Assembly: GCF_004348685.1 (NCBI RefSeq)
Contig: NZ_SMKO01000065.1
Span: forward strand, 1-45,339
Length of the DNA: 45,339 nt
Direction: 5' to 3'
Origin: Nonomuraea deserti
GTDB lineage: Bacteria; Actinomycetota; Actinomycetes; Streptosporangiales; Streptosporangiaceae
Shown here: in pieces, positions 23,079 to 31,803 of the stretch
Position numbering within the stretch: position 1 is the stretch's first letter
Layout: each line of letters opens with the position of its first letter
Program-made: the position numbers and the translations under genes
The notes under the pieces: generated by a model
What the model was told of the DNA's origin: nothing
The model's input: only the letters and a program-made list of their open reading frames with translations
Database searches by the model: none

Positions 23079-25538
23079 ATGCAGAGAGATCTGGATCCTC
23101 AGGAGACCGCCGAGTGGCTCGAATCGCTCGAGGCGGTCCGGCGGGAGGCCGGTCCCGATCGGGCCGACTACCTGCTGCGCAGGCTGGCCACGAGCACGCG
23201 CTATCTCAACACGGTGCCCACGGCGGAGGAACCCGCCTACCCGGGCGACCTCGCGTTGGAGGAACGTGTCGCGGCCTACGACCGGTGGAACGCCGCGGCC
23301 ATGGTCACCCGGGGCGCCAAGCTGGGGCTCGGCGGTCACCTGGCCACCTACGCCTCGGCCGCCTGGCTCTATGAGGTGGGGTTCAACCACTTCTTCCACG
23401 CCGGCCACGACCAGGTCTATTTCCAGGGGCACGCCTCTCCCGGCGTCTACGCCCGCGCCTTCCTGGAAGGACGGCTGAGCGAGGAGCAGCTCGACCTGTT
23501 CCGCCGCGAGCCCGAGGGAGGCCTGCCGTCCTACCCGCACCCGAGGGCCATGCCCGACTTCTGGCAGTTCCCCACCGTGTCGATGGGGCTCGGCCCGCTC
23601 AACGCGATCTACCAGGCCAGGTTCAACCGCTACCTGCACAACCGCGGCATCAAGGACACCTCGCGCGGTCATGTCTGGGCCTTCCTCGGCGACGGAGAGA
23701 TGGACGAGCCCGAGGCCACCGCCGCACTCACGCTGGCGGCACGGGAGGGCCTCGGCAACCTCACCTTCGTGATCAACTGTAACCTCCAGCGGCTCGACGG
23801 CCCCGTCCGCGGCAACACCCGTGTCGTTCAGGAGCTGGAGAGCGTCTTCAGGGGAGCCGGCTGGCACGTCGTCAAGGCGCTGTGGGGCCGTGAGTGGGAC
23901 GACCTGCTCGGCTCCGACGAGCTGGTGGCCAGGCTCGGCGAGGTGCCCGACGGCCAGTTCCAGACGTACGCCGCCTCGTCCGGCGCCTACATCAGGGAGC
24001 ACCTGTTCCACGGCCTGGACGTGCCCCACTCCGACGAGGACCTGCGGCGCGTCGTCGGCGGGTCGCGGGCGGGCCACGAGCCGCGCAAGGTGTACGCCGC
24101 CTACCGCAAGGCGCTGGAGCACACCGACGCGCCCACCGTGATCCTCGTCCAGACGGTCAAGGGCTGGACACTCGGCGCCGGGATCGAGGCGCGCAACGCC
24201 AACCACCAGATGAAGAAGCTCACGCAGGACGAGTTCCGCATCATGGGCGAGCGGCTCGGCCTGCCCGTTCCCGCCGGGGCGCTCGACGGCGAGCTGCCGC
24301 CCTACCTGCACCCCGGCCCTGACTCGCCCGAGGCGCGCTACATCGCCGAGCGGCGATCCGCCCTGGGCGGGCCGATACCCCGGCGCACGGTCTCCCACCA
24401 CCTCCTGCCACAGCCCGGCGAGCGGCCCTTCCGCGGCCTGGCCAAGGGCTCGGCGCAGCCGGTGGCCACCACGATGGCGTTCGTCCGGCTGGTCAAAGAC
24501 CTGATGAGGGAGCCGGAGACCGGGCGGCGCTGGGTGCCGATCGTGCCCGACGAGGCCAGGACGTTCGGCATGGAGTCGCTCTTCCCCACCGCGAAGATCT
24601 ACTCGCCCCACGGCCAGCGCTACGACGCCGTCGACAGGGAGCTGCTGCTGTCGTACAAGGAGGCGGTCGACGGGCAGATCCTCATCGAGGGCATCACCGA
24701 GGCGGGGTCAATGGCGTCGTTCACCGCCGCGGCCTCCAGTTACGCCACCCACGGCGAGCCGATGATCCCCTTCTACATCTTCTACTCGATGTTCGGCTGG
24801 CAGCGGACCGGCGACCAGATGTGGGCCCTGGCCGACCAGCTCGGCCGCGGCTTCCTCATCGGCGCGACCGCCGGGCGCACCACGATGACGGGGGAGGGGC
24901 TGCAGCACGCCGACGGGCACTCGCAGCTGCTCGCCTCGACCAACCCCGCGTGCCTGGCCTACGACCCCGCCTTCGCGTACGAGGTGGGGGTGATCGTGCG
25001 TGACGGGCTCAGGCGCATGTACGGCCCCGCGGCCGAGAACGTGTTCTACTACCTGACCCTCTACAACGAGCCGAAGCCGCAGCCCGAGATGCCCGAGGGC
25101 CCCGAGGGGAGCATCGAGGAGGGCATCGTCAAGGGCATCTACCGCTACTCCGCCGGCGGTGGTGCCGCCCACCTGCTGGCCAGCGGCACCGCGATCCACT
25201 GGGCGCTGGAGGCGCAGCGGCTGCTGGAGGAGGAGTACGGCGTCGGCGTCGACGTGTGGTCGGTGACCTCGTGGAGCGAGCTGCGCAGGGAGGCCATGAC
25301 CGCGACGGGCGTGCCCTACCTGCGGCAGGCCATGGCGGGGACGAGCGGGCCGGTGATCGCGGTCAGCGACTGGATGCGGGCGGTGCCCGACCAGATCCGG
25401 CCCTGGATCGACCGGCCGTGGACGTCGCTCGGCACCGACGGGTTCGGGCTTTCCGGCCCGCGCGAGGACGTACGCCGCCACTTCGGGGTGGACCCGCGTT
25501 CGATCGCGGACGCGGTGCTCAAGGCGGTCGAGGAGTAG
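23079..25538 (+). CDS. aceE: Pyruvate dehydrogenase E1 component, homodimeric AceE type
   Basis: An 819-residue thiamine-diphosphate enzyme that decarboxylates a 2-oxoacid and passes the acyl group to E2. The ThDP motif is GDGEMDEPEATAALTLAAREG followed by NLTFVINCNLQRLDGPVRGN. Family landmarks include SMGLGPLNAIYQARFNRYL, TVKGWTLG, RRWVPIVPDEARTFGMESLF, LIEGITEAGSMASF, PFYIFYSMFGWQRTGDQ and FLIGATAGRTTMTGEGLQH. It is about 80-90 residues shorter than E. coli AceE. ATG 23079 is chosen because an in-frame ATG 30 bp upstream lies inside the operator palindrome. It sits 6 nt after TTTAAT, so it is probably leaderless. No E2 or E3 gene is adjacent, so it must share subunits from elsewhere. Confidence 0.93.
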   Translation: MQRDLDPQETAEWLESLEAVRREAGPDRADYLLRRLATSTRYLNTVPTAEEPAYPGDLALEERVAAYDRWNAAAMVTRGAKLGLGGHLATYASAAWLYEVGFNHFFHAGHDQVYFQGHASPGVYARAFLEGRLSEEQLDLFRREPEGGLPSYPHPRAMPDFWQFPTVSMGLGPLNAIYQARFNRYLHNRGIKDTSRGHVWAFLGDGEMDEPEATAALTLAAREGLGNLTFVINCNLQRLDGPVRGNTRVVQELESVFRGAGWHVVKALWGREWDDLLGSDELVARLGEVPDGQFQTYAASSGAYIREHLFHGLDVPHSDEDLRRVVGGSRAGHEPRKVYAAYRKALEHTDAPTVILVQTVKGWTLGAGIEARNANHQMKKLTQDEFRIMGERLGLPVPAGALDGELPPYLHPGPDSPEARYIAERRSALGGPIPRRTVSHHLLPQPGERPFRGLAKGSAQPVATTMAFVRLVKDLMREPETGRRWVPIVPDEARTFGMESLFPTAKIYSPHGQRYDAVDRELLLSYKEAVDGQILIEGITEAGSMASFTAAASSYATHGEPMIPFYIFYSMFGWQRTGDQMWALADQLGRGFLIGATAGRTTMTGEGLQHADGHSQLLASTNPACLAYDPAFAYEVGVIVRDGLRRMYGPAAENVFYYLTLYNEPKPQPEMPEGPEGSIEEGIVKGIYRYSAGGGAAHLLASGTAIHWALEAQRLLEEEYGVGVDVWSVTSWSELRREAMTATGVPYLRQAMAGTSGPVIAVSDWMRAVPDQIRPWIDRPWTSLGTDGFGLSGPREDVRRHFGVDPRSIADAVLKAVEE

Positions 25539-25615
25539 GGCTGCGCGCCTGGTCGGGCCGGGCCGTCCGATATATTGCGAAATGCCGTGATCACCAGGGC
25601 GAGGAGGAGACATCC

Positions 25616-26221
25616 ATGGACGCCGATCAGTTCTTCGACCGGCACCTCGACCGCATCCCGATCCTCGGCATCTTCCGTAACCTCGACCCCGAGGCGACCG
25701 TGGCGATGTGCGAGCGGGCCTGGGAGTTCGGGGTCGAGCTCATCGAGGTGCCCGTGCAGACGTCCGGCGCGCTGCCGTCACTCCGGGCGGCCGTCGAGGC
25801 CGCGAAGGGGCGGGGGAAGAGCGTCGGCGCGGGAACGGTGACCACGGCCGCGCAGCTGTCGGCGGTGCACGACCTGGGGGCGGCGTTCACGGTCGCGCCC
25901 GGCCTGCACCCCGAGGTCGTCGCCGAATCGCGCCGCCTCGGGCTGCCGCACCTGCCGGGCGTGGCCACCGCGACGGAGATCGCCGCCGCCCTCGCGCACG
26001 GCTTCACCTGGCTCAAGGCGTTTCCCGCCAAGCAGCTGGGGGCCGGCTGGATCGCCGCCCAGCTGGCGCCGTTCCCCTCCGTCCGGTTCGTCGCCACCGG
26101 CGGGATCGACGCCACCAACGCGGCCGACTTCATGGCCGCCGGGTGCCGCGCCGTGGCCGTGGGGTCGGCGCTCAACGATGACGAGGCGCTGGCCAAGCTG
26201 CGCGCGAGCATCCCGGCGTGA
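25616..26221 (+). CDS. eda: 2-dehydro-3-deoxy-phosphogluconate (KDPG) aldolase
   Basis: A 201-residue class I aldolase, splitting KDPG (or KDPGal) into pyruvate and glyceraldehyde-3-phosphate. Residue E44 (ELIEVPVQT) is the general acid/base and K134 (TWLKAFPAKQLG) forms the Schiff base. VGAGTV, VAPGLHPEV and ATGGIDATNAADFMAAG complete the TIM barrel and phosphate site. The ribosome site is GAGGAGGAG. It lies 77 bp after aceE; a TATATT at 25571-25576 could be its own promoter. The pairing with a pyruvate-oxidising E1 under a GntR regulator points to sugar-acid (Entner-Doudoroff-type) degradation. No KDG kinase or dehydratase is visible here. Confidence 0.94.
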   Translation: MDADQFFDRHLDRIPILGIFRNLDPEATVAMCERAWEFGVELIEVPVQTSGALPSLRAAVEAAKGRGKSVGAGTVTTAAQLSAVHDLGAAFTVAPGLHPEVVAESRRLGLPHLPGVATATEIAAALAHGFTWLKAFPAKQLGAGWIAAQLAPFPSVRFVATGGIDATNAADFMAAGCRAVAVGSALNDDEALAKLRASIPA

Positions 26222-26313
26222 CACCACCCCTGCGGTGATCCGCACGGGCGCGAAGGCTCTCCCGCCCGCGCGGATCATTGTGGAACGCTCCAGGACTCTT
26301 GCGCCTTGTGAAC

Positions 26314-26338
26314 CGTATGTCGTACGGTACGACGTACG
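26314..26338. promoter_or_regulatory. 25-bp inverted repeat, TetR-like operator
   Basis: Left arm CGTATGTCGTAC and right arm GTACGACGTACG flank a central G with one mismatch; the 15-bp core GTCGTAC-G-GTACGAC is perfect. It ends 18 bp before the TTG start of the epoxide-hydrolase-like gene, overlapping its likely promoter. No TetR gene is adjacent, so the regulator is distant. Confidence 0.65.
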
Positions 26339-26356
26339 ACAACCCTGGAGGATTTC

Positions 26357-27469
26357 TTGACCGACATCCGGCCCTTCCGCCTCGAAACCGCCCAGGCCGA
26401 CCTCGACGACCTGGGCGCGCGGCTCGATCGGGTGCGCTGGCCGGACGAGGTGCCCGGCCACGGCTGGCGCTACGGCGTGCCGCTCGCCCACCTCAAGCGC
26501 CTGGTCGAGCACTGGCGCACCGGCTACGACTGGGAGGCTGCGCGGGCCGAGCTCAACCGGCATGACCAGTTCGTCACCGAGATCGACGGGCAGCGCGTGC
26601 ACTTCCTGCACGTCCGCTCCGCGAACCCCGGCGCGCTGCCGCTGCTGATCACCCACGGCTGGCCCAGCTCCCCGGTCGAATACCTCGACGTGATCGAGCC
26701 GCTCAGCCGCGACTTCCACCTGGTCATCCCGTCCCTGCCGGGTTACGGCCTGTCCGGGCCCACGCGCGAGAGCGGATGGGGCTCCACCCGCATCGCCCGC
26801 GCCTGGCTGGAGCTCATGACCCGGCTCGGCTACGAGCGCTTCGGCGTGCAGGGCGGCGACTGGGGCACGTGGATCTCGCGCGAGGCCGGCGTCCTCGCCC
26901 CCGACCGGGTCGCCGGGATGCACGGCAACGGCATCATCTGCTTCCCCATCGGCGCGCCCGGCGAGTTCGACGGGCTGAGCGAGGTCGAGCGGGAGCGCCT
27001 GGCCTTCCGCGAGAGCTACATGACCGAGCAGTACGCCTACAAGCTCATCCAGTCCGCCCGCCCGCAGACCTTCGCCTACGGCATGGCCGACTCGCCGGTG
27101 GCGCTGCTGGCCTGGTTCGCCGGCGTCTACCACGAGTGGAGCGACGCCGAGATCGACGCCGACCGGCTGCTCACCACGGTCATGCTCTACTGGCTGACCA
27201 ACACCGCCGGCTCGGCCGCCCGCTCCTTCGTCGAGACGCCCGACACCGAGACGGACACCGGCGTCGAGTGGGAGCTCAAGCCCGCGACCGTGCCCACCTC
27301 GATCTCGGTGTTCCCGAAGGACATCCTGCGGCCCATCCGGCGCTTCGCCGAGCGCGACAACAACATCGTCGGCTGGGTGGAGCACGAGCGGGGCGGCACG
27401 TTCGCCGCCCTGGAGCAGCCGGAGACGTTCGTCGCCGACGTGCGCGCGTTCTTCGCCGGCCTGCGCTGA
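26357..27469 (+). CDS. Epoxide hydrolase-like alpha/beta hydrolase (EHN family)
   Basis: A 370-residue protein with the N-terminal EHN domain (RPFRLETAQADLDDLGARLD, WPDEV) followed by an alpha/beta-hydrolase core. The oxyanion HGWP motif is at about 100-103, LPGYGLSGP at about 127-135, and nucleophile D168 lies in GVQGGDWGTW. The site where the family usually has the catalytic histidine (GGHFAA) reads GGTFAALEQPE, with Thr at about 348, so the triad may be incomplete or use another residue such as H343. The TTG start is supported by GGAGG 6 nt upstream. A strong palindrome covers the promoter, so it is inducible by an unlinked regulator. Possible role: detoxification of epoxides. Confidence 0.9.
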   Translation: MTDIRPFRLETAQADLDDLGARLDRVRWPDEVPGHGWRYGVPLAHLKRLVEHWRTGYDWEAARAELNRHDQFVTEIDGQRVHFLHVRSANPGALPLLITHGWPSSPVEYLDVIEPLSRDFHLVIPSLPGYGLSGPTRESGWGSTRIARAWLELMTRLGYERFGVQGGDWGTWISREAGVLAPDRVAGMHGNGIICFPIGAPGEFDGLSEVERERLAFRESYMTEQYAYKLIQSARPQTFAYGMADSPVALLAWFAGVYHEWSDAEIDADRLLTTVMLYWLTNTAGSAARSFVETPDTETDTGVEWELKPATVPTSISVFPKDILRPIRRFAERDNNIVGWVEHERGGTFAALEQPETFVADVRAFFAGLR

Positions 27470-27522
27470 GCAGGCCACCCCGGCCGGCCCCGGCGGGTCC
27501 ATGACCTGGAGAATGCTCTCCC

Positions 27523-28287
27523 ATGAGCTGGGAATTCACGGGCGGCAGGGCGCTCGCGGGCTTCTTCGTCCTGCTGGTCGTCCTGGCCGTGCCGTTCTGG
27601 GTGGCCGGGGCGCTGACCGGGACGACGCTGGCGCGAGGGCTCCCGCTCAGCGCGCTCATGTTCGTCGTGCCCGCCGTCGCGGCCGCGATCATCACCTACC
27701 GGCGGGCGGGCGCCGGCGGGGTGAGGCGACTGTGGGCGCGCACGTTCGGACCCGGCGAGCGCGGGCGGAGAGCCTGGCCGGTGGCCGCCGCGCTGCTGCC
27801 GCCCGCGCTGGCCGTCGTGTGCTCGGCCGTCACGCTCCCGTTCGGGCCGCCGAACGCGCTGACAGCGATGCCGCTGCTGACCGCGCCGCTGCTCGTGGTG
27901 GTCTTCCTTCTCGCCGCGGCCTGCGAGGAGGCGGGCTGGACGGCCTTCGCCACCGACCCGCTGAACGACCGGCTGGGCCCGCTCAGGACCGGCCTGCTCC
28001 TGGGCGTGATCTGGGGGGTGTGGCATTTCGTGCCCCTGGCGCAGGCCGGTCACTCCGTGGTGTGGATCGCCTGGTGGTTCCTCGGCACGGTCGCCGCTCG
28101 CGTGGTGATCGTGTGGCTCTACCTCGAGGCGGGCCGGGCCGGGCCGGCCGCCGTGCTCTTCCACTGCATGCTGAACGCGGCCGCCTACAACTACGGGCCG
28201 ACCCACGCGCTGGCGGTCTCCGCGATCGTCATGTCGGTCGTGGCGGCCGCCGCGGCGCTCCCGTGGCGGGCCGGGGTGCGCGTCTGA
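27523..28287 (+). CDS. CPBP-family intramembrane metalloprotease
   Basis: A 254-residue membrane protein with about seven hydrophobic segments. The CPBP (Abi) motifs are present: EEAGW (paired glutamates) at about 130, WGVWHFVPL (Arg-free variant of the second motif, with its His) at about 165-173, and LFHCMLNAAAYN (third motif His and Asn) near 210. These correspond to Rce1-like zinc-independent glutamate proteases; many bacterial members have unknown substrates, and some give bacteriocin self-immunity. It starts 53 bp after the epoxide-hydrolase-like gene with GGAGA upstream. A partner peptide is not visible. Confidence 0.88.
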   Translation: MSWEFTGGRALAGFFVLLVVLAVPFWVAGALTGTTLARGLPLSALMFVVPAVAAAIITYRRAGAGGVRRLWARTFGPGERGRRAWPVAAALLPPALAVVCSAVTLPFGPPNALTAMPLLTAPLLVVVFLLAAACEEAGWTAFATDPLNDRLGPLRTGLLLGVIWGVWHFVPLAQAGHSVVWIAWWFLGTVAARVVIVWLYLEAGRAGPAAVLFHCMLNAAAYNYGPTHALAVSAIVMSVVAAAAALPWRAGVRV

Positions 28288-28318
28288 GCATGCGGGGTGC
28301 GCGCGTTACCGTGTGCGC

Positions 28319-29167
28319 ATGAGCGTGCGGTACTGGCGTGACCCGCTGTGGGGCGGAGTGGACCTGATGCGGGCCCGGTTCACGGGCGACCCGTTCGCCC
28401 GGCACAGCCACGACACGTACGCGATCGGAGTCGTCGAGGAGGGCCTGGAGGAGATCGCCTTCCCCGACGGGCCGCGGTGCACCGGCGCGGGCGAGGTCGT
28501 CATGATCGACCCGGGCGTCGTGCACACCGGACGGGCGCGCACGCCCGACGGCTGGACCTACCGCGTCCTGTACCCCAGGCCGGAGCAGCTGGCGGCCATC
28601 GCCGACGAGGCCGGCGCCGCCGGCGGGCCTCCGGCGTTCACCACCTGGTCGGCCGCCGACGAGCGAGCCTCCGCGCTGCTGCTGTCCGCGCACCGCGCCG
28701 CCGAGCAGGGGCAGCGGCTGGCCGCCGACTCGCTGCTGCGCGTCGTCATGGCGCGGCTGATCGGCGCGTACGGCGCCCGCGGGCCACGCTCCGGCCGGCC
28801 GTCCCGGCCCGCCGCGGCCGGCCGGGGCGTCGCCGCCAGGGCGCGCGAGCTGCTGCACGAGTCCCTGACCGACCCGCCCGACCTGGGCGAGCTGGCCGCG
28901 GCCGCGGGCACGGCGCCGTTCGCGCTGCTGCGTTCCTTCCGCCGCGCGTACGGGCTGCCGCCGCACGCCTACGTCGTCCAGCTGCGGGTCAGGCGCGCCC
29001 GCGCACTGCTGGAGCGGGGGACGCCGCCGGCGGAGGCGGCGGTGGCCGCCGGGTTCTGCGACCAGTCGCACCTGTCACGGCACTTCCGGCGCATGGTGGG
29101 GGTGACACCGGGCGCCTACCAGCGGGGGGTGCTGGCAGGCGGCCCGGTCAGCAGGGAGCGCGGATGA
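28319..29167 (+). CDS. AraC-family regulator with cupin sensor domain
   Basis: A 282-residue activator or repressor. The N-terminal part is the AraC ligand-binding cupin (DPFARHSHDTYAIGVVEEG, GEVVMIDPGVVHTGRA). The C-terminal part has two helix-turn-helix motifs (DLGELAAAAGTAPFALLRSFRRAYGLPPHAYV and PPAEAAVAAGFCDQSHLSRHFRRMVGVTPGAYQ). ATG 28319 lies 6 nt after TACCGT without a ribosome site, so it is likely leaderless. Its final residues (AGGPVSRERG) overlap a DNA duplication shared with the next, convergent gene. Nearest targets could be the CPBP protease or the PLP decarboxylase; the ligand is unknown. Confidence 0.93.
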   Translation: MSVRYWRDPLWGGVDLMRARFTGDPFARHSHDTYAIGVVEEGLEEIAFPDGPRCTGAGEVVMIDPGVVHTGRARTPDGWTYRVLYPRPEQLAAIADEAGAAGGPPAFTTWSAADERASALLLSAHRAAEQGQRLAADSLLRVVMARLIGAYGARGPRSGRPSRPAAAGRGVAARARELLHESLTDPPDLGELAAAAGTAPFALLRSFRRAYGLPPHAYVVQLRVRRARALLERGTPPAEAAVAAGFCDQSHLSRHFRRMVGVTPGAYQRGVLAGGPVSRERG

Positions 29168-29225
29168 CGCGGAGCATGGTGCCGGCAGGCCGCCCGGTCA
29201 GCAGGAGGCGCGGATGGCGTGGAGC
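29129..29225. repeat. Direct duplication of about 47 bp, period 50
   Basis: The block 29129-29175 and the block 29179-29225 are near-identical (shared core GGCAGGC, CGGTCAGCAGG and GCGCGGATG, ending GGAGC). The first lies at the 3' end of the AraC gene, the second at the 3' end of the convergent decarboxylase gene. Confidence 0.75.
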
Positions 29226-30598
29226 GCCTCCTCCACGCGGTCGGCGCGGGTGCGGACACTGAGCACGCACAGGCGCAGGTAGAACGCACCCTCCAGGGTG
29301 GTGCTCGACAGGTAGACCCGCCGCGTGGCGTTGATCCGGTCGAGGAGGCGCCGGTTGGCGTCGTCGGACCCCCGCAGGCGGAAGGGCACCACGCTAAGGT
29401 CCGGCTGCCACGGCACCTCCAGGCGCGGATCCGCGGACAGCTCCCGGTGCACCACCCCGGCCAGGTCGAGCTTCTCGTCCAGCGCCTCCTCGAAGGCCCG
29501 CACGCCGTGCAGGTGCAGCGGCAGCCACAGCCGCAGGCCGCGGAACTCCCGGGTGAGCTCCACGCCCAGGTGCCCGTAGTCGGGCAGTCCGTCCACCTCG
29601 TGGATGTCCTGCAGGTACCGGCCGCCGCCCGCGTGCGCGGCGCGCAGCACGGCCGGCTCGCGTACGAGCAGCACGCCCGTCCCGTACGGCAGGAACAGGC
29701 TCTTGTGCGGGTCGAACGTGATCGAGTCGGCCTCCTCGATCCCGGCGAGCCGCTCCCGCCCACGCCGGGTGAGCTGGAAGCCGCCGCCGTAGGCCGCGTC
29801 GACGTGGTACCAGAGCCCCTGCGCGCGAGCCAGCCGGCCCAGGTCCGCGAGGGGGTCGACGGTGCCGGTGCTGGTGCTGCCCGCCGTGCCCGCCAGCAGG
29901 AAGGGGCGCAGCCCGGCGGCGCGGTCCTCAGCGATCATGCGGGCCGCCTCGCGGACGTCCATGCGCAGGTCCGCGGTGGTGGGGACGGTCCGGATCCGCT
30001 CGGCGGGCAGGCCGGCGATCTGGGCGGCCTTGGCCAGGCTGTAGTGCGTGTGCTCGGTCACGTACACGGTGCCGTCGCCGAACGCGGCGCCGAGCCGGTC
30101 GTGCCGGGCGGCCACCACCGCGGACAGGGTGGCCGCCGAGGCGCCGGTCGTGATCAGCCCGCCCGCGCCGGACGGCAGCCCGAACAGGCCCGCCATCCAG
30201 GTGAGCACGCTCTCCTCCATCGCGACCAGCGCGGGCGCGGTCTGCGCCACGCCGGTGTAGCGGTTGGCCACCTGGGCGAGCAGCTCGGCCAGGGCCGACG
30301 AGACGAGGCCGCCCGCGGGGAAGTAGGCCAGGTAGCCGGGTCCCGCCGTGTTGACGCCCTGCCCGGCGGCCTGCCGGAAGGTCTCGATCAGGGTGCCGAA
30401 GTCGCCCGGCTCGCCGGCCGGCGGGCGGCGCAGCAGCGCGGCCAGCCGGCCGGCGTCGCGGTAGTCGCTGGCGGGCTCGTCCGGCAGCTCGGCGACCTGC
30501 CGGACGATGAGGTCGACGGCCTGGCGGCCGAGTTCGGCGACGGTGTGCGGGGCGAGGTCCAGGGGGAGTGCGGTGTGGCGTTCCTGCTGGGTGGTCAT
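29198..30598 (-). CDS. PLP-dependent group II amino-acid decarboxylase
   Basis: A 466-residue fold-type I enzyme related to L-2,4-diaminobutyrate and aromatic L-amino-acid decarboxylases. The internal-aldimine lysine is K299 in FDPHKSLFLPYGTG. Other landmarks: GLITTGASAATLSAVVAAR (PLP phosphate), VTEHTHYSLAKAAQIAG (ring-stacking His), AGTAGSTSTGTVDPLADLG and WYHVDAAYGGGF (Asp to the pyridine N). The C-terminus is small-domain-like with SVVPFRLRG. Substrate preference cannot be fixed; it may make an amine for siderophore or polyamine synthesis. ATG 30598 lies 8 nt after TACCGT (minus strand), suggesting a leaderless transcript. It is convergent with the AraC gene and shares the duplicated 3' end. 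Confidence 0.92.
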   Translation of the reverse strand: MTTQQERHTALPLDLAPHTVAELGRQAVDLIVRQVAELPDEPASDYRDAGRLAALLRRPPAGEPGDFGTLIETFRQAAGQGVNTAGPGYLAYFPAGGLVSSALAELLAQVANRYTGVAQTAPALVAMEESVLTWMAGLFGLPSGAGGLITTGASAATLSAVVAARHDRLGAAFGDGTVYVTEHTHYSLAKAAQIAGLPAERIRTVPTTADLRMDVREAARMIAEDRAAGLRPFLLAGTAGSTSTGTVDPLADLGRLARAQGLWYHVDAAYGGGFQLTRRGRERLAGIEEADSITFDPHKSLFLPYGTGVLLVREPAVLRAAHAGGGRYLQDIHEVDGLPDYGHLGVELTREFRGLRLWLPLHLHGVRAFEEALDEKLDLAGVVHRELSADPRLEVPWQPDLSVVPFRLRGSDDANRRLLDRINATRRVYLSSTTLEGAFYLRLCVLSVRTRADRVEEALHAIRASC

Positions 30599-30672
30599 GT
30601 CCCGAGACGGTAGGGAATCGGGCAGAGATGGGGATTGGACGTTCTTGCACCTTTCAGGTGTCGGGGCAGCGG

Positions 30673-31803
30673 TCAGAAGAGGCTCTCCCGCCGGGGCAGG
30701 TCGATCACTCCGGTGAGGGCGAGCAGCCCCAGCGGCACCAGCGCGGCGAGGACGGCCCACGTGACGGGATGGCCGAGGTTGAGCGTCCAGGTCGCGCCGA
30801 TCCTGGCGGGCACCAGCAGGGCCGTGTCGTGCCGGTTGAGGTAGACGGTGCCGCCCAGGAACCAGTGGCGGTCGTCGTCACGCTGCGTCGCCCCGGTCTC
30901 CTCGGCGTCCTCTCCCGGCAGGGCCGGCAGGCGGTGCCCGGCGTGGCCGACGCGGATCTCGCGGACGATCAAGGCCACCAGCAGCGCGACGAGCGGGACG
31001 TACGTCGCGATCCGCCAGACGAGTGACGGCGGGACCAGCTGCCACAACTGCAGGGACGTGACCAGCAGCCCCAGGTTGAGGCAGGCCGCCCCGGCGAGCG
31101 TCAGCCGGGCCACGCCGCGCAGGTAGACCCGGTACCTCCGGGCAGATCCCGCGGGACGGGCGGCGTCGAGGTCCGGCCGCGCGCGCAGGACGAGCAGCGT
31201 CATCACGGGGACGAACAGGGTGATCCCGGTCTGGATGAGCACCGGCTCGAACGCGGCCCACGGGGTGAGGGCCCGCGCCGGGGCGGCCGGGTCGACGCCG
31301 TACCCCCGGAACGACGGCAGGGCGCCCAGCGAGCCGTACCGCCACCCGCCCACACCCGCGGTGACCAGCGTGATCACGAGCGCCGGCAGCGCCCACGCCC
31401 AGGGCACGCGCACCGGGTCGGTGCGGAACGTGGTGTCCACGGTGACGCGCTGGCGCAGCCCTTCCTGCCAGCCTCCGTCGCGCTTGGCCGCGCGGACCCC
31501 GCGGCCGGCCCGCACGTAGAGCGCCAGATCGGCGACGCCGAGCACGGCGCAGACGCCGCTGATGAAGCCGGCGCCCCGGCCGGCCGCCACGAGCGGCACG
31601 CCGACGGCGGCGGCGCTCAGGGCGGCGAGGAGCACCAGCCTGGTGTAGGCACGGCGTTGCCCGATCACCTCGGGGTCGGCGACGTACGCGTGCGGCACCA
31701 GCACCCCGAACGGCATCGTCGGCCTGGTCAGCGCCGGCATGGCCAGCGACACCCCGCTCACCAGGGCGATCGTGGCCAGCACGGTGGCGATGGGCAGCGT
31801 CAT
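30673..31803 (-). CDS. Polytopic membrane protein (DUF1648-like N-terminus, DUF5808-like C-terminus)
   Basis: A 376-residue protein with about eight hydrophobic segments. The N-terminus (ALTRPTMPFGVLVPHAYVADPEVIGQRRAYTRLV) resembles DUF1648-type proteins. The C-terminal DDRHWFLGGTVYLNRHDTAL, followed by PARIGATWTLNLGHPVTW, is the DUF5808 signature. Such proteins commonly sit beside YtrA-type GntR regulators and ABC exporters; their function is unknown. Here it overlaps the GntR gene stop by 4 bp (ATGA on the minus strand), so translation is coupled. With the divergent ABC genes it probably belongs to a cell-envelope stress or peptide-export locus (inferred). Confidence 0.82.
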   Translation of the reverse strand: MTLPIATVLATIALVSGVSLAMPALTRPTMPFGVLVPHAYVADPEVIGQRRAYTRLVLLAALSAAAVGVPLVAAGRGAGFISGVCAVLGVADLALYVRAGRGVRAAKRDGGWQEGLRQRVTVDTTFRTDPVRVPWAWALPALVITLVTAGVGGWRYGSLGALPSFRGYGVDPAAPARALTPWAAFEPVLIQTGITLFVPVMTLLVLRARPDLDAARPAGSARRYRVYLRGVARLTLAGAACLNLGLLVTSLQLWQLVPPSLVWRIATYVPLVALLVALIVREIRVGHAGHRLPALPGEDAEETGATQRDDDRHWFLGGTVYLNRHDTALLVPARIGATWTLNLGHPVTWAVLAALVPLGLLALTGVIDLPRRESLF

